NCBI GenBank assembly: GCA_036346355.1 | Contig: JAYEVF010000042.1 | Span: 248,001 to 312,000 of the forward strand | Source of the DNA: Rhipidocladum racemiflorum | Taxonomy: Eukaryota > Streptophyta > Magnoliopsida > Poales > Poaceae | DNA length: 64,000 nt | Reading direction: 5' to 3' | Shown: positions 22,974 to 34,532 of the stretch, piece by piece | Layout of the letters: the number at the start of each line of letters is the position of its first letter | Position numbering within the stretch: the first letter of the stretch is position 1 | Notes under the pieces: model-generated | Seen by the model: the letters and a program-made list of their open reading frames with translations, nothing else | What the model was told of the DNA's origin: nothing | Databases searched by the model: none | Position numbers and translations under genes: made by a program

Positions 22974-23683
22974 TGTCGGGACTCGGATTTACGAATCCGA
23001 AACCCTCTGTGTATACCGCACTAGTCCAGGATCACGCTAGTGCACACAGTGGCAACAAAATTGACATATCATTCCATTTATCGATTTTACTAAGAAAGTA
23101 GCAAATAATGACAACGGACCTTATGGTCAAGGTTGCATAACTGTGCCTTAAGGGCTTAAGAAACAAATAAAACTCTTGCAGCGGAAATAAAACAACATGG
23201 GCCATACGACATGCCACTGGCAATCGTCTGGGGAGCGCCATCCTAGTTCACGTAGTCTTCATAATACTCCTCGTAGAATTCTGTATTTCCCTGTTCTTCT
23301 TCAGCAACTGATCAACAAAGGCATAAAGCCGTGAGTACAAAAAGTACTCAGCAAGCCGTAGGGTAATGATGCAAATAATGTATGGCTTGACAAGAATGGT
23401 CATATGGTTATTTTGCAGAAAGCAATAACTTGAACGTAAATACAATAAGTAGATTCAAAGCATATTTGACAAAGATAATAATAACTGGTAAATCAATGGT
23501 AAACAACAACACAAGATTGGTGAGGCATCACCCGTCACCAACTAAATCATCATCATCCACTGAATTCAACAGCATTAATACTTTGACATAGAAAACAATA
23601 GTGAACTCCCTGTTCACTTCCAACCATACCATCCTCAACAATTTCTGAAAACTCTATACCCCGTGTGAAATCCCCAGACACGT

Positions 23684-24609
23684 TGATGAGGACATCACTA
23701 CCGTGGATACGGCCATGTCTACAAACCCAATTGAAATCAACAATGTAATACAAGGGCCAATTACTCGAGCTCGCGCACGTCAATTCAATTGCCAGGTGAA
23801 TGCGTTCCTCGGGTTGCATACAAATAATTTAATGAATGGAATGCTATTTAATCCTTGTGATGATTTTATTGTCCTTAGGAACCAAGGAGAAGGACTCCCA
23901 AAAGTCAAGCATGAAGCCAATTCTTCCGGTGCACAAGTTCAACTCGGATTCGGCCTCCGGGATAGCACCAACTTAAAACAACCATAACTTTTGATCCACA
24001 AGGGTGTTTGAGGTCTATGAGTACTGGTTTGAAAGGTTTCGATGTCCTCTTTCCAACGGATCCGGCCCCACCTCCAAATTCCTTACGAGTCAACGGAATC
24101 TGCAAAACAAGTTCGGTCATCTTTCCAAATCCGAGTCAAACTAGGAATAGGAGTCCTACTCGGCCATGGGGGTGTTTTGGACGCCCCAAGCCTGGTTTTG
24201 GCCTCCTATTTCTCCTATAAATAGCTAGGGAGTCCCCCAAAATAACTTGGGTTTTGGTTATTTGATAGTTTAGCCTTTTGCTACTATTTTGAGTCTTTTA
24301 GACGTGCTCAACTACGCCTAACAAGCTCCTTGTATCGGAACCCCAACTTTTCAATACTTCATCTATATTTGCAATTTTAGATTGCTTTTGCCTTGTTCTT
24401 GCTTGTTCTTCGATTGCTTGCGAGGAATTGATCTTCGTGATCGTGTTGATCGTGCTTACGGCAAGGTCAGAACTATCCGAGTTGGTTTAGCGATTGCTAA
24501 GGCGCATCGTCGTTGTAATGCGTTGTAGTCGGATCGCCAAAGTCGTCTCCACCCAAATCGAAAGTTATCATTCTCATCGAAAGATCGGGACACCCAAAGT
24601 GTTACATCA
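23684..24609 (+). repeat. CRM 5' LTR
   Basis: 926 bp. TATA box TATAAATA at 24216-24223. The first 300 bp retain the coding-like sequence that forms the end of pol in the 3' copy. Ends TTACATCA. Confidence 0.9.
24216..24223 (+). promoter_or_regulatory. CRM LTR TATA box
   Basis: TATAAATA, present at the matching place in the 3' LTR (31138-31145). It would place the transcript start roughly 30 bp downstream. Confidence 0.7.
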
Positions 24610-24611
24610 AG

Positions 24612-24622
24612 TGGTATCGAGC
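24612..24622 (+). other. CRM primer binding site
   Basis: TGGTATCGAGC, two bases after the 5' LTR. One base shorter than the common TGGTATCAGAGC. Confidence 0.75.
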
Positions 24623-25823
24623 TTGATTGATCGGTGAGAATATCGATTGCCTTAGGTTAGTTTTTTTTATTTCTGTCCTAAATTGAAAACTACTCCACAA
24701 AAATTCAACCTTTAGTTTCAATCTGTTATTTTAGTGAGTTTTGTTAGGTTTTGATCCATTAGAGTACATGTTTTAGTTCTTTGATCTTTCCTTTCCTTCG
24801 TAGCTTCAATTCTTCAATTCTGTCCAGTTTGGTATTTCGAGCATAACTTTCACATACAAACTCCAATTTTTGTGTTCTTGCACTCTATTGAAAGCTGAGG
24901 ATATAAGCTTCAATTCATTCCATAGTCAACCAATCAAATTCGGTGATCTTCAAACATTAATCTAGGCGACAAGTTTGCTGCCCTAGAAAAACATCAGTAC
25001 ACCTACCTTTGGGAACCAATTCATCATTTGTGAACACTTCGATCCTATTTGAGACTAGCTTGTTGATATTGCTTAGGGCTGCTCTACTTGATACATTGCA
25101 CAATCTTCAGTTATCATATCATATTATCTTGTGACACCGAGTTAGGGATTCCAAAACTTTGTTCATACTAGTGTTGGCCGAAAGTCACCAAAACAAAGAA
25201 AAGAGAAAGAGCCAAAAGGCTATATAAAAAAAAGGAAAAGAAAAAGGAAATTGTGGCCGGTCACACTACATTGAGCAAAACCCTAATTTGTGTTTGTTAC
25301 TTTTTATATTGTGTAATTTATTAATTAGTGAGCAATCTTGTGCCCTTTTTACTTTCTCAAAGCAATAAGTTAGCGTCTCTCTACGACTAGTGCAATAGAG
25401 CTTTTGGTGCATCACTTATATTTTATAGCTCATTCCTTGATTGCATAAGTGCCATTATCTTTGCGTGTGTGTTGCCTTCAAATTCACTTATATCTTTGAG
25501 ATCGGCAACTAGGGCTTGTGAATTCTAGTTTGGATCATTACTTATCATTACAATAACTAGAATTATCAGATTGCGTAGAAAATAAATATTGCCTATCCAA
25601 GCTCCACATCCAACCTCGTACTTTTGTTCGGTCCCTTGGCAATCGTTTTATCCAAGCTTCGGAGAACTTTTGACCACGCCAACGGCCGGCAACACCTGCT
25701 GCATGGTAAGAACTTGTAAGAGCTTTGGTCATAGGCTTGAGTGTTGAGAGACTTGCCACCAACTCCTAGTAGTTGATAGGAACATTTTAATTGTGATTTT
25801 TGTTTCCTTGTCTTCTACTAACC
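24623..25823 (+). other. CRM untranslated leader
   Basis: 1.2 kb without a conserved frame. A purine/A-rich stretch at about 25189-25252 precedes GTGGCCGG. It probably holds packaging signals, which cannot be read from sequence. Confidence 0.55.
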
Positions 25824-27284
25824 ATGTCAGGTGACGAAAAATCGCTGCACCACTCTCCACGAACAAAGGGCATCATTGCTCACTTTGAGAGGATGACGAG
25901 GGAGACCACCGAGGGTCTTAGCGAGGATGTACGACTCACTAATGAGCGTATGTCGATGCAAGAGGACCGTCTCAGATCCATCGAGGCTGCACAAGGGATT
26001 GCTAACACTACTCTTGCTACTATTTTGGCTAGACTTGATACTTTTGCAGCTGCTGCATCTGGGGCTTCCAATCCGCCACCGCATCATCCAAACAACACTT
26101 CAGCTCCACGGGAGAGGCATCCAACAGACTTAGAAGAACAAAACGAAGAGAACTAATATGACGACACCACTGATTTAGAGGAAGACAACATCAATTACAA
26201 CAATAACCGTGACCATCGTCGGCTACGCTTCAATCAGCAAGGTATGCGACGTGATCCTCCACGACCTAGGGAACGAGAACGAGATGATGTTTTCCATAAG
26301 GTAAATTTCAATATGCCACCTTTCGAAGGTAAATATGATCCTGATGGTTACCTTAGTTGGGAATTACTTGTTGATCAAAAATTTGCATGCCATGACTTTC
26401 CTGAGAATAGAAGAGTTAGGGCTGCCACTAGTGAATTCTCTGATTTTGCGTCTATTTGGTGGAGAGAACATTGTCGCGCTCATCCAAATAATATACCCAC
26501 CACTTGGGAAGCATTAAAATTGCTAATGAGGCACAGATTTGTTCCTTCATACTATGCAAGAGATTTATTGAATAAATTGCAGCGCCTACACCAAGGTAAG
26601 AATTCAGTGGAAGAATATTACCAAGAATTACAAATTGGCATGTTGCGTTGTGGCTTAATTGAGAATGAGGAAGCTTCTATGGCTCGTTTTCTAGGTGGGT
26701 TAAATCGAGAAATCCAGGACATTCTAGATTATAAGGATTATAATTCGATGACTCGTTTATTCCATCTTGCTTGTAAAGCTGAACGTGAAGTGCAGGGTCG
26801 ACAATCGAGGGCAAAAGCTAACTTTTCTACAGGTCGAGCTACTACATGGGCACCGCACACCCCTGCTGCCCCATCCAGTCGTACCACTACCCCGACCCCC
26901 TCCAACAACAAAATAACGCACTCCACTTCAAATACAGCACCCCGATCAACGCTGACGAGGAGTGCCACACAAGCCCCTACCAAAAGCTCGTCAGCATCTG
27001 TCACCTCAATGGGACGCACAAAAGATATTCAGTGCCATCGCTGCAAGGGTTTTGGCCACATGATGAAGGAGTGTCCAAACAAGCGCGTGCTAATTACCCG
27101 CAAAGATGGCGAGTACGATTCTGCAAGTGATCTTGATGAAGAAACATATGCTTTGCTTGCGGAACATGAAAACGGTGATCCAAACTCAAAACATGAAGAA
27201 GAGCACGTGAGCGCTGGCCGATGTCGATCAATATTTGAGTATTATTGCGCCAGTGTGCTTAGTGCTCAGATTGCCGCGATCTGA
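25824..27284 (+). pseudogene. CRM gag, one in-frame stop
   Basis: ATG at 25824 (MSGDEKSLHH). The frame is interrupted by TAA at 26154-26156 and continues unchanged to 27284. The capsid-type region includes FEGKYDPDGYLSWE and FASIWWREHC. A Ser/Thr/Pro-rich linker follows, then a CCHC zinc knuckle at 27033-27074 (CHRCKGFGHMMKEC). Gag builds the particle and binds RNA. After the knuckle the frame is lost near 27230. A single stop in an otherwise clean gag suggests recent inactivation or an assembly error. Confidence 0.85.
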
Positions 27285-28031
27285 GCCAAATCAACGCCAC
27301 AATTTGTTTTACACTAAAGGCGTCGTCAAAGAAAGATCCATTCGAATAATCATTGATGGTGGGAGTTGCAATAATCTAGCAAGCATGGACATGGTGGAGA
27401 AGCTAGCACTATCCACTAACCACACCCTCAGCCCTACTACATTCAATGGTTCAACAATAGCGGCAAGCTCAAGGTAACACGCCTGGTAAGAGTACATTTC
27501 GCTTTAGGTTCTTATCATGATTATGTTGACTGCGATGTCGTACCTATGCAAGCATGCTCTATGTTATTAGGTAGACCTTGGCAATATGATAAGAATTGTT
27601 TACATCACGGTAGAACCAATCAATACTCTTTCATGCATAAAGAAAAGAAGATTGTGTTACATCCAATGTCGTCTGATGCCATTGTAAAAGATGAGATCGC
27701 TAGAGCTAGCAAAGAGAAAAATCGAGAGAGAACTAAGAGTGAAAATCAGATTGTCGCAAAGGAGTTTGAACAAAATCAAAAGAAAGAATCTAACTCGGAT
27801 GGTGATAAGAAAAATGAGATTAAATTGAAAGGTGCATGTTTTCTTGCAACAAAATCTGATGTGAATGAGTTGGATATAAGTAGTTATTCTTGCTATGCTC
27901 TGGTTTGCAAACAAACTTTGTTTTCACTAGAGGAGATGTCTCTTTCTTTGCCTCCTTTCGTCGCTAACCTTTTGCAGGAATACGCTGACATCTTTCCAAA
28001 GGACATCCCCTCAGTGGTCGCCGCCAATTAG
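27235..28031 (+). pseudogene. CRM protease region, frameshifted
   Basis: The catalytic Asp lies in IIIDGGSCNNLAS at 27355. This uses D-G-G where most retropepsins have D-S/T-G, a form also known in this Gypsy branch. It is followed by a Q-A-C-S-M-L-L-G-R-P segment at about 27549. Two frame changes (near 27477 and 28031) separate it from gag and RT. Confidence 0.75.
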
Positions 28032-29500
28032 AGGGATTGAGCACCAAATTGACCTCATTCCAGGGGCATCCTTGCCCAACCGAGCGCCATACAGAACCAA
28101 CCTCAAGAGACTAAAGAGATACATCGCCAAGTTCAAGAATTGCTTGATAAAGGGTACGCACGTGAATCTCTTAGTCCTTGTCTTTATTCGATCATTTTAG
28201 TACCTAAGAAAGATGGAACATGGCGCATGTGTGTGGATTGTAGAGCAATTAATAATATCACCATTAGATATCGCCATCCTATTCCTAGGTTAGACGATAT
28301 GCTTGATGAGTTAAGTGGCTCTACTATGTTCTCTAAAGTTGATTTGCGTAGTGGGTACCACCAGATTCGCATGAAGTTAGGAGATGAATGGAAAACAGCA
28401 TTTAAAACTAAGTTCGGTTTATATGAGTGGTTAGTTATGCCGGTTGGATTAACTAATGCACCTAGCACTTTTATGCGATTGATGAACGAGGTTTTACGTG
28501 CTTTCATTGGAAAATTTGTGGTGGTTTACTTTGATGATATCTTGATCTACAGCAAATCTTTAGAAGACCATCTTGAACATTTACGTGTTGTTTTTAATGC
28601 TTTACGCGATGCACGTTTATTTGGTAACCTTGATAAGTGCACCTTTTGCACGGATCGAGTCTCTTTTCTTGGCTATGTTGTTACTCCACAGGGAATTGAA
28701 GTTGATCAAGCCAAGGTTGAAGCGATACAGAGTTGGCCGACTCCTAACACGGTCACACAAAGTGCGGAGTTTCCTAGGATTTGCTTTGGATTCTATCGTC
28801 GTTTTGTGAAGGACTTCAAAGACAATCGCCGCACCTTTGAATGAACTCACCAAGAAGGGTGTGCCTTTTGTTTGGGGCAAGTCACGTGAAGATGCCTTCA
28901 ATGTTCTCAAGCTAAGTTAACACATGCACCCTTACTCCAACTTCCAGACTTTTCTAAGACTTTTGAACTAGAATGTGATGCTAGTGGAATTGGTTTGGGT
29001 GGTGTTCTATTACAAGAAGGAAAACCTGTTGCTTATTTTAGTGAGAAGTTGAGTGGGCCTAGTTTGAACTATTCTACGTATGATAAAGAGTTATATGCGC
29101 TAATTCGAACTTTAGAAACATGGCAACATTATTTATGGCCCAAGGAATTTGTTATACATTCTGATCATGAATCGTTAAAACATATTAGAAGTCAAGCTAA
29201 ACTAAACCGTAGACATGCAAAGTGGGTTGAATTCATTGAGTCATTTCCTTATGTCATTAAACACAAAAAGGAAAGGATAATGTCATTGCTGATGCCTTGT
29301 CTAGGAGATATACCATGCTCTCACAACTTGACTTCAAAATTTTTGGTTTGGAAACGATTAAAGAGCAATATGTGCATGATAATGATTTTAAAGATGTGTT
29401 GCTCAATTGTAAAGAGGGAAAAACATGGAACAAATTTGTCCTCAATAATGGGTTTGTGTTTAGAGCAAACAAACTATGCATTCCCGCTTAGTTCTCGCTT
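28031..29500 (+). pseudogene. CRM reverse transcriptase and RNase H
   Basis: RT fingers and palm at 28140-28844, with the catalytic YFDD at 28527-28538 and SKVDLRSGYHQIRM upstream. A frameshift near 28760-28850 disrupts the connection. RNase H is at about 28960-29290, with ECDASGIGLGGVL, STYDKELYAL and HSDHESLKHI. The family copies the RNA genome and removes RNA. A further frame change near 29280 separates it from integrase. Confidence 0.85.
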
Positions 29501-29503
29501 CGC

Positions 29504-30424
29504 TTGTTATTGCTACAGGAAGCGCATGGAGGAGGGTTGATGGGACACTTTGGTGTGAAGAAGACGGAGGACATACTCGCTAGCCATTTCTTTTGGCCCA
29601 AGATGAGGCGAGGCGTGGAACGCTTAGGTAAGCTCCGCTACTCTACATGTCAAAAAGCTAAGTCACGACTTAATCCACATGGTTTATACATGCCTCTGCC
29701 TGTTCCTAGCGTGCCTTGGGAAGATATTTCTATGGACTTTGTTTTAGGACTTCCTAGAACAAAGAGGGGGAGGGATAGTATCTTTATTGTTGTGGATAGA
29801 TTTTCTAAGATGGCACACTTTATTCCTTGTCACAAAAGCAATGATGCTACCAACATTGCCGATTTATTCTTTCGTGAAATTGTTCGCTTGCATGGTGTGC
29901 CAAACACAATAGTTTCAGATCGAGACACAAAATTTTTAAGCCACTTTTGGAGAACTTTGTGGGCTAAATTGGGGACTAAACTTTTATTTTCTACTACTTG
30001 TCATCCTCAAACTGATGGACAAACTGAGGTTGTTAATCGAACTTTATCTACCATGCTTAGGGCTGTTTTGAAAAGAACATTAAATTGTGGGAAGAATGCT
30101 TGCCTCATATTGAGTTTGCTTATAATCGTTCTATACATTCTACTACTAAGATGTGTCCTTTTGAGATTGTATATGGATTTGTACCTCATGCTCCACTTGA
30201 TTTGTTACCTCTTCCATCTTCTGAGAAATTGAATCTTGATGCTAAACAACGTCTTTGATTTGATTATGAAAATGCATGAGACAACTAAAGAAAACATAGA
30301 GCGCATGAATGCTAAATATAAACTTGCTTTGGTAGTAAGGGAAGGAAGCATGTAACTTTTGAACCTGGGGATTTAGTTTGGTTGCATTTGCAAAAGATCG
30401 ATTCCTAATTAAGAAAATCTAAGT
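29504..30424 (+). pseudogene. CRM integrase
   Basis: The N-terminal zinc region contains HGGGLMGHFGVKK and ends in YSTCQKAK, so the first Cys of the usual CxxC appears changed to Tyr. The core holds the D, D, E residues in SMDFVLGLP, IVSDRDTKF and DGQTEVVNRT. The frame is lost after about 30070 and a stop occurs near 30256. It would join cDNA to host DNA. Confidence 0.8.
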
Positions 30425-30909
30425 TGATGCCGCGAGCTGATGGTCCTTTCAAAATATTGGCAAAGATTAATGATAATGCATATAAGCTTGAATTGCCCGC
30501 AGATTTTGGGGTTAGTCCCACATTCAACATTGCCGATTTGAAACCATACATGGGAGAAGATGATGAGCTTGAGTCGAGGACGACTCAAATGCAAGAAGGG
30601 GAGGATGATGAGGACATCACTACCATGGATACGGCCATGTCTACAAACCCAATTGAAATCAACAATGTAATACAAGGGCCAATTACTCGAGCTCGCGCAC
30701 GTCAATTCAATTGCCAGGTGAATGCATTCCTCGGGTTGCATACAAATAATTTAACGAATGGAATGCTATTTAATCCTTGTGATGATTTTATTGTCCTTAG
30801 GAACCAAGGAGAAGGACTCCCAAAAGTCAAGCATGAAGCCAATTCTTCCGGTGCACGATTTCAACTCGGATTCGGCCTCCAGGACAACACCAACTTCAAA
30901 CAACCATAA
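30424..30909 (+). pseudogene. Integrase C-terminus running into the CRM 3' LTR
   Basis: Open frame with RADGPFKILAKINDNAY and a SPTFNIADLKPY segment (GPY/F-like module). It crosses the LTR start at 30606 and ends at 30909, about 300 bp inside the LTR, with GPITRARARQF. Coding that overlaps the 3' LTR is characteristic of CRM elements. In centromeric members this tail carries the targeting CR motif. Whether this tail still has that activity is unknown. Confidence 0.75.
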
Positions 30910-31528
30910 CTTTTGATCCACAAGGGTGTTTGAGGTCTATGAGTACTGGTTTGAAAGGTTTCGACGTCCTCTTTCCAACGGATCCGGCCCCACCTCCAAA
31001 TTCCTTACGAGTCAACGGAATCTGCAAAACAAGTTCGGTCATCTTTCCAAATCCGAGTCAAACTAGGAATAGGAGTCCTACTCGGCCATGGGGGTGTTTT
31101 GGACGCCCCAAGCCTGGTTTTGGCCTCCTATTTCTCCTATAAATAGCTAGGGAGTCCCACAAAATAACTTGGGTTTTGGTTATTTGATAGTTTAGCCTTT
31201 TGCTACTATTTTGAGTCTTTTAGACGTGCTCAACGGCCGCCTAACAAGCTCCTTGTATCGGAACCCCAACTTTTCAATACTTCATCTATATTTGCAATTT
31301 TAGATTGCTTTTGCCTTGTTCTTGCTTGTTCTTCGATTGCTTGCAGGAATTGATCTTCGTGATCGTGTTGATCGTGCTCACGGCAAGGTCAAGAACCATC
31401 TGGAGTTGGTTTAGCGATTGCTAAGGCGCATCGTCGTTGTACGTTGTAGTCGGATCGTCAAAGTCGTCTCCACCCAAATCGAAAGTTATCATTCTCATCG
31501 AAAGATCGGGACACCCAGTGTTACATCA
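30606..31528 (+). repeat. CRM 3' LTR
   Basis: 923 bp, preceded by the polypurine run AAGAAGGGGAGGA (about 30593-30605). TATA box at 31138-31145. Ends TTACATCA, followed by CACGT. Confidence 0.9.
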
Positions 31529-33062
31529 CACGTCCATGACCGCGGACACGGCTATTCGAATAGTTTAACATACACCCTGCAGAGGTTGTACAGCTTTACC
31601 CATAAGACATGATCATCTCTTTAGTGCCCTGCGCAATTAACACACTTCCTTTGGTGTGCGGCAGAGAGATCACGACAAGGCATTTACAATGCTTTGTCTA
31701 AACCCAGTACTGCCCGCTAAGGTTTCACCCCTCAAGGCCCCCTCTTGCGCCATGTGAGTCTACCCGTACATCCCGGAACCCACACAACCACAACAAGATT
31801 TCTAAATACGTACATTACAAATTAATTAGCCAGGTCCGTCCCATACCAGACATGTGGTTGTACGATTAAGCCCAGTTCAATGGCGCACAAGTTAAAGTCC
31901 TTAAGTATACTCAGGCAAGATAACCACATCCCAAATGTCCTAACAGCACCCCATTTACTGCACGATCACTTGCCCGAGTGAAAACAACTTTGTATAACCA
32001 GTACCAATGGCACACCCCGCCACGGTACAACAAATTTTACAACAGTGGCTACCCACCACGATTCCATATTTCACTAAGTCCATATTATTAATTCATCATG
32101 TGACATGAACCCATCGTACAACTAAGCATGGCTAAGCATAGTTACGCTAACCCAATGTTGGTACTACAACATGTCCAACTATTAACCAATCCAACCTAGG
32201 GTGACAATGGATACATAACATTTCAACTATTCAAGGTGGCATAATGACAATCAGGTACTTAACTAGTCCCAACAAATAATACTTATAAACAAATAGCATG
32301 CAATTGTATGAAATAAAAATACTTTTGCAAACATAGGTCCAACATGATCAAGGACTACGAAGAAGGTGACCCGACCGTCGATGGAAAAGCTACGGATCGA
32401 CCTCGCGCCTTGGTGGATCTGGAAGAAGACCAAACCGCGGACTCGAAGACGTCCTCGGCTGCGACAAGGATCAGCCGGGTAGATCGGTGCGAAGGAAGAC
32501 GACAGCCGCGACGGAGAACTTCGGCGAGGAAATGCGAGGCGACGGTGGACTCTCCGGCAACAAGGAATAGGGTACGGGAGGCGGCGTGACGGGGTAAACC
32601 TCGTACAAATTGCGGCTCTGGCTTTTAAAGCCTCGAGCGACCCGGACGTTGAGGTTGGCTCGGCGGCAAGGGTTTGCTTCGGGTGTGGCGGCGGCTGCTG
32701 GGCTGGCAAGAGTGGCAGGCCGATGCGGGCTGGGCAGGCTGAGATTCGGCCCACGACCGATTTGAGACTTTAAAAAAAATTTCGAATAAAGAAAAAATCC
32801 AGAAAATCAATTAAAGGCAAATAAATTCAAATAAATAGCAAATCAATTCAGAAAAATCCCAAAAAATACAGAAAAATTCCTTGAAGCACAAGGAACCCAA
32901 AAAAACTAAAATTCTTTGATTTGATGTACAGAATAATTAAATAAAATCTTTTGGTGTTTGGAAAATTCAAATTAAGCTGTAATTTAATTCGGGAAAAATC
33001 CAAAGGGTTCTATTTGACTTTGAAACTTTGCAAAAACTCAAAAATTGGGATGTTACAGACTC

Positions 33063-34435
33063 CTTGTCACCCTAGTCTGGTTTAAGTAGTTGGACATTAT
33101 TAAATTGCCAACATGGGTATTTAGACCGTTGTAGTATATTGCTTAGACCTGCTACGTACACATGACATGATTTTGGACAATCAAATGTTAATATTGACTT
33201 AATGAGATATTGAACCTGTTTTTGAGAAGTATAATATGTTGTGATGTTGATGATGGCACGTGGTGCATGGTAATCAACTGGGTTTGATAAATAGATTTAG
33301 ACTGTGGCAAGTGGCAAGAATGCCATGAGTGGGACCGGGGAAGTTGTTTTGGTTTTTCGGGTAGTCTTGCCCTGGTCATCCTAAAGACTTAACCTTGCAA
33401 GCCTTTGATCTGAGTCAAACGTGCAACCACATGTTTGTAATGGGACGGACCTAGTTGAATAAGTTGCTAATAACTTGCTTGTGGGACCTCAGGGTGTCAA
33501 TTACACCTTTTGTGTAGCTTGAAGGGGGAGCGTACCAGGGCTACGACATGGTACCCATCCAACGGTATGTCGGTCCCATACTTCGCCTCCACTGAGGGAA
33601 GGGATGGTGTATGGCAAAAACTGGAGAGGTTCACTTGTAAAGTTTGCGGTTTCTGAAAGGCTTTGTTACGATTACTCGCCTTTGTGGTATTTGACTGTAT
33701 CTTGTGGGAAAAGTGCATAACCTCTGCAAAGTGTGAAATCTATTCGAATAGCAGGGTCTGCGGCACTGAACACTACTCGGGGATTACAGTCAAGGGTTAG
33801 ACTTTCATGAAAACAACTTGGACTTGAAAAGTTTGGTTGGGTTTATTGATGACGTTGATAGAAATGTGAATTAGGAAAGGAAAGGTGTTTACTTAACTCC
33901 TGGAAAAGTTATTGATATTATATTTGCTTTTACCGCTTTCGAATCTACTTATGCTACTAGTTAAATGATGTTTTGTTGCAAATGAATCATGAAACATTCC
34001 TTTGTACCAAGCCATGCATGTAGAATATTAGTTTGCATTTTGTGCATGACTTGTTGAGTACCAAGTACTCACCCCTTGGAACTCCAACATCAGTTGAAGA
34101 AGAAGCTATGCCTGCTTTGGAGGAGCTCCAGGAAGATCCGGCTAACTAGGGAGCGAGCCCAGTCAGTTGCCTGTGGTATACTGGATGGCGCTACGTTGAT
34201 GCTTTTATTCCGCTGCAATTTATTTCCTTTAATAAGTTGTCGCCCTGCGACGCGTACTCTTGTGACTTGACCGTAAGGTCGAGCATCTAGTTTGGTTATT
34301 TTAATTAAAGTACTTTACTATTATCGATGTGTATGATTGTGATATTTACCAATGTTGAGACTGTGTGCACTAGCGTGATCCTGGACTAGTGCTGAATACA
34401 CAGAGGGTCCGGATTTGCAAATTCGGGTCCCGACA
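33063..34435 (+). repeat. Tekay 5' LTR, segment 2
   Basis: Continues the LTR broken at 22973 (compare 38800 in the solo LTR) and ends at CCCGACA. Hairpin GAGTAC/GTACTC at 34056-34070. Stem-loop GCACTAG (34367-34373) / CTAGTGC (34386-34392). Confidence 0.85.
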
Positions 34436-34439
34436 GAGG

Positions 34440-34456
34440 TGGTATCAGAGCCATAC
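34440..34456 (+). other. Tekay primer binding site
   Basis: TGGTATCAGAGCC, four bases after the LTR end, complementary to the 3' end of initiator tRNA-Met. Confidence 0.9.
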
Positions 34457-34532
34457 TGACTGTAGGACTACCCTTAGTTAGAATGGTCGTAGTGAGGATA
34501 AAACCTATTTTCTAAAGTTAAAACTTGACAAG

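Larger units (their letters stand above)
23684..31528 (+). mobile_element. CRM-lineage Ty3/Gypsy retrotransposon with both LTRs
   Basis: 7845 bp, flanked by CACGT at 23679-23683 and 31529-31533. LTRs are 926 and 923 bp (23684-24609 and 30606-31528), starting TGATGAGGACATC and ending TTACATCA. Coding order is gag, protease, RT, RNase H, integrase. The last frame runs about 300 bp into the 3' LTR, a known trait of the CRM clade, whose C-terminal CR motif overlaps the LTR. LTR length and gag sequence also fit CRM. Some members of the clade target centromeres, others do not. The polyprotein is broken by one gag stop and several frameshifts. By eye the LTRs differ by roughly 20 substitutions plus several short indels, so it is the youngest layer here. 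Confidence 0.85.
22974..33057 (-). mobile_element. Inverted solo LTR (about 2.2 kb) interrupted by the CRM element
   Basis: Plus-strand ends are TGTCGGGACTCGG at 22974 and GGGATGTTACA at 33057, so on the minus strand it runs TGTAACATCCC to CCCGACA. Flanked by GACTC at 22969-22973 and 33058-33062. Its own sequence is 22974-23683 plus 31534-33057. It is a related but shorter LTR subfamily than its host. Hairpins at 23018-23043 and 23333-23349 match those of the host LTRs. No internal domain of its own, hence solo. Confidence 0.85.

Noticed and set aside
32263..32754. 163-codon minus-strand frame
   Set aside because: Inside the inverted solo LTR; composition effect.
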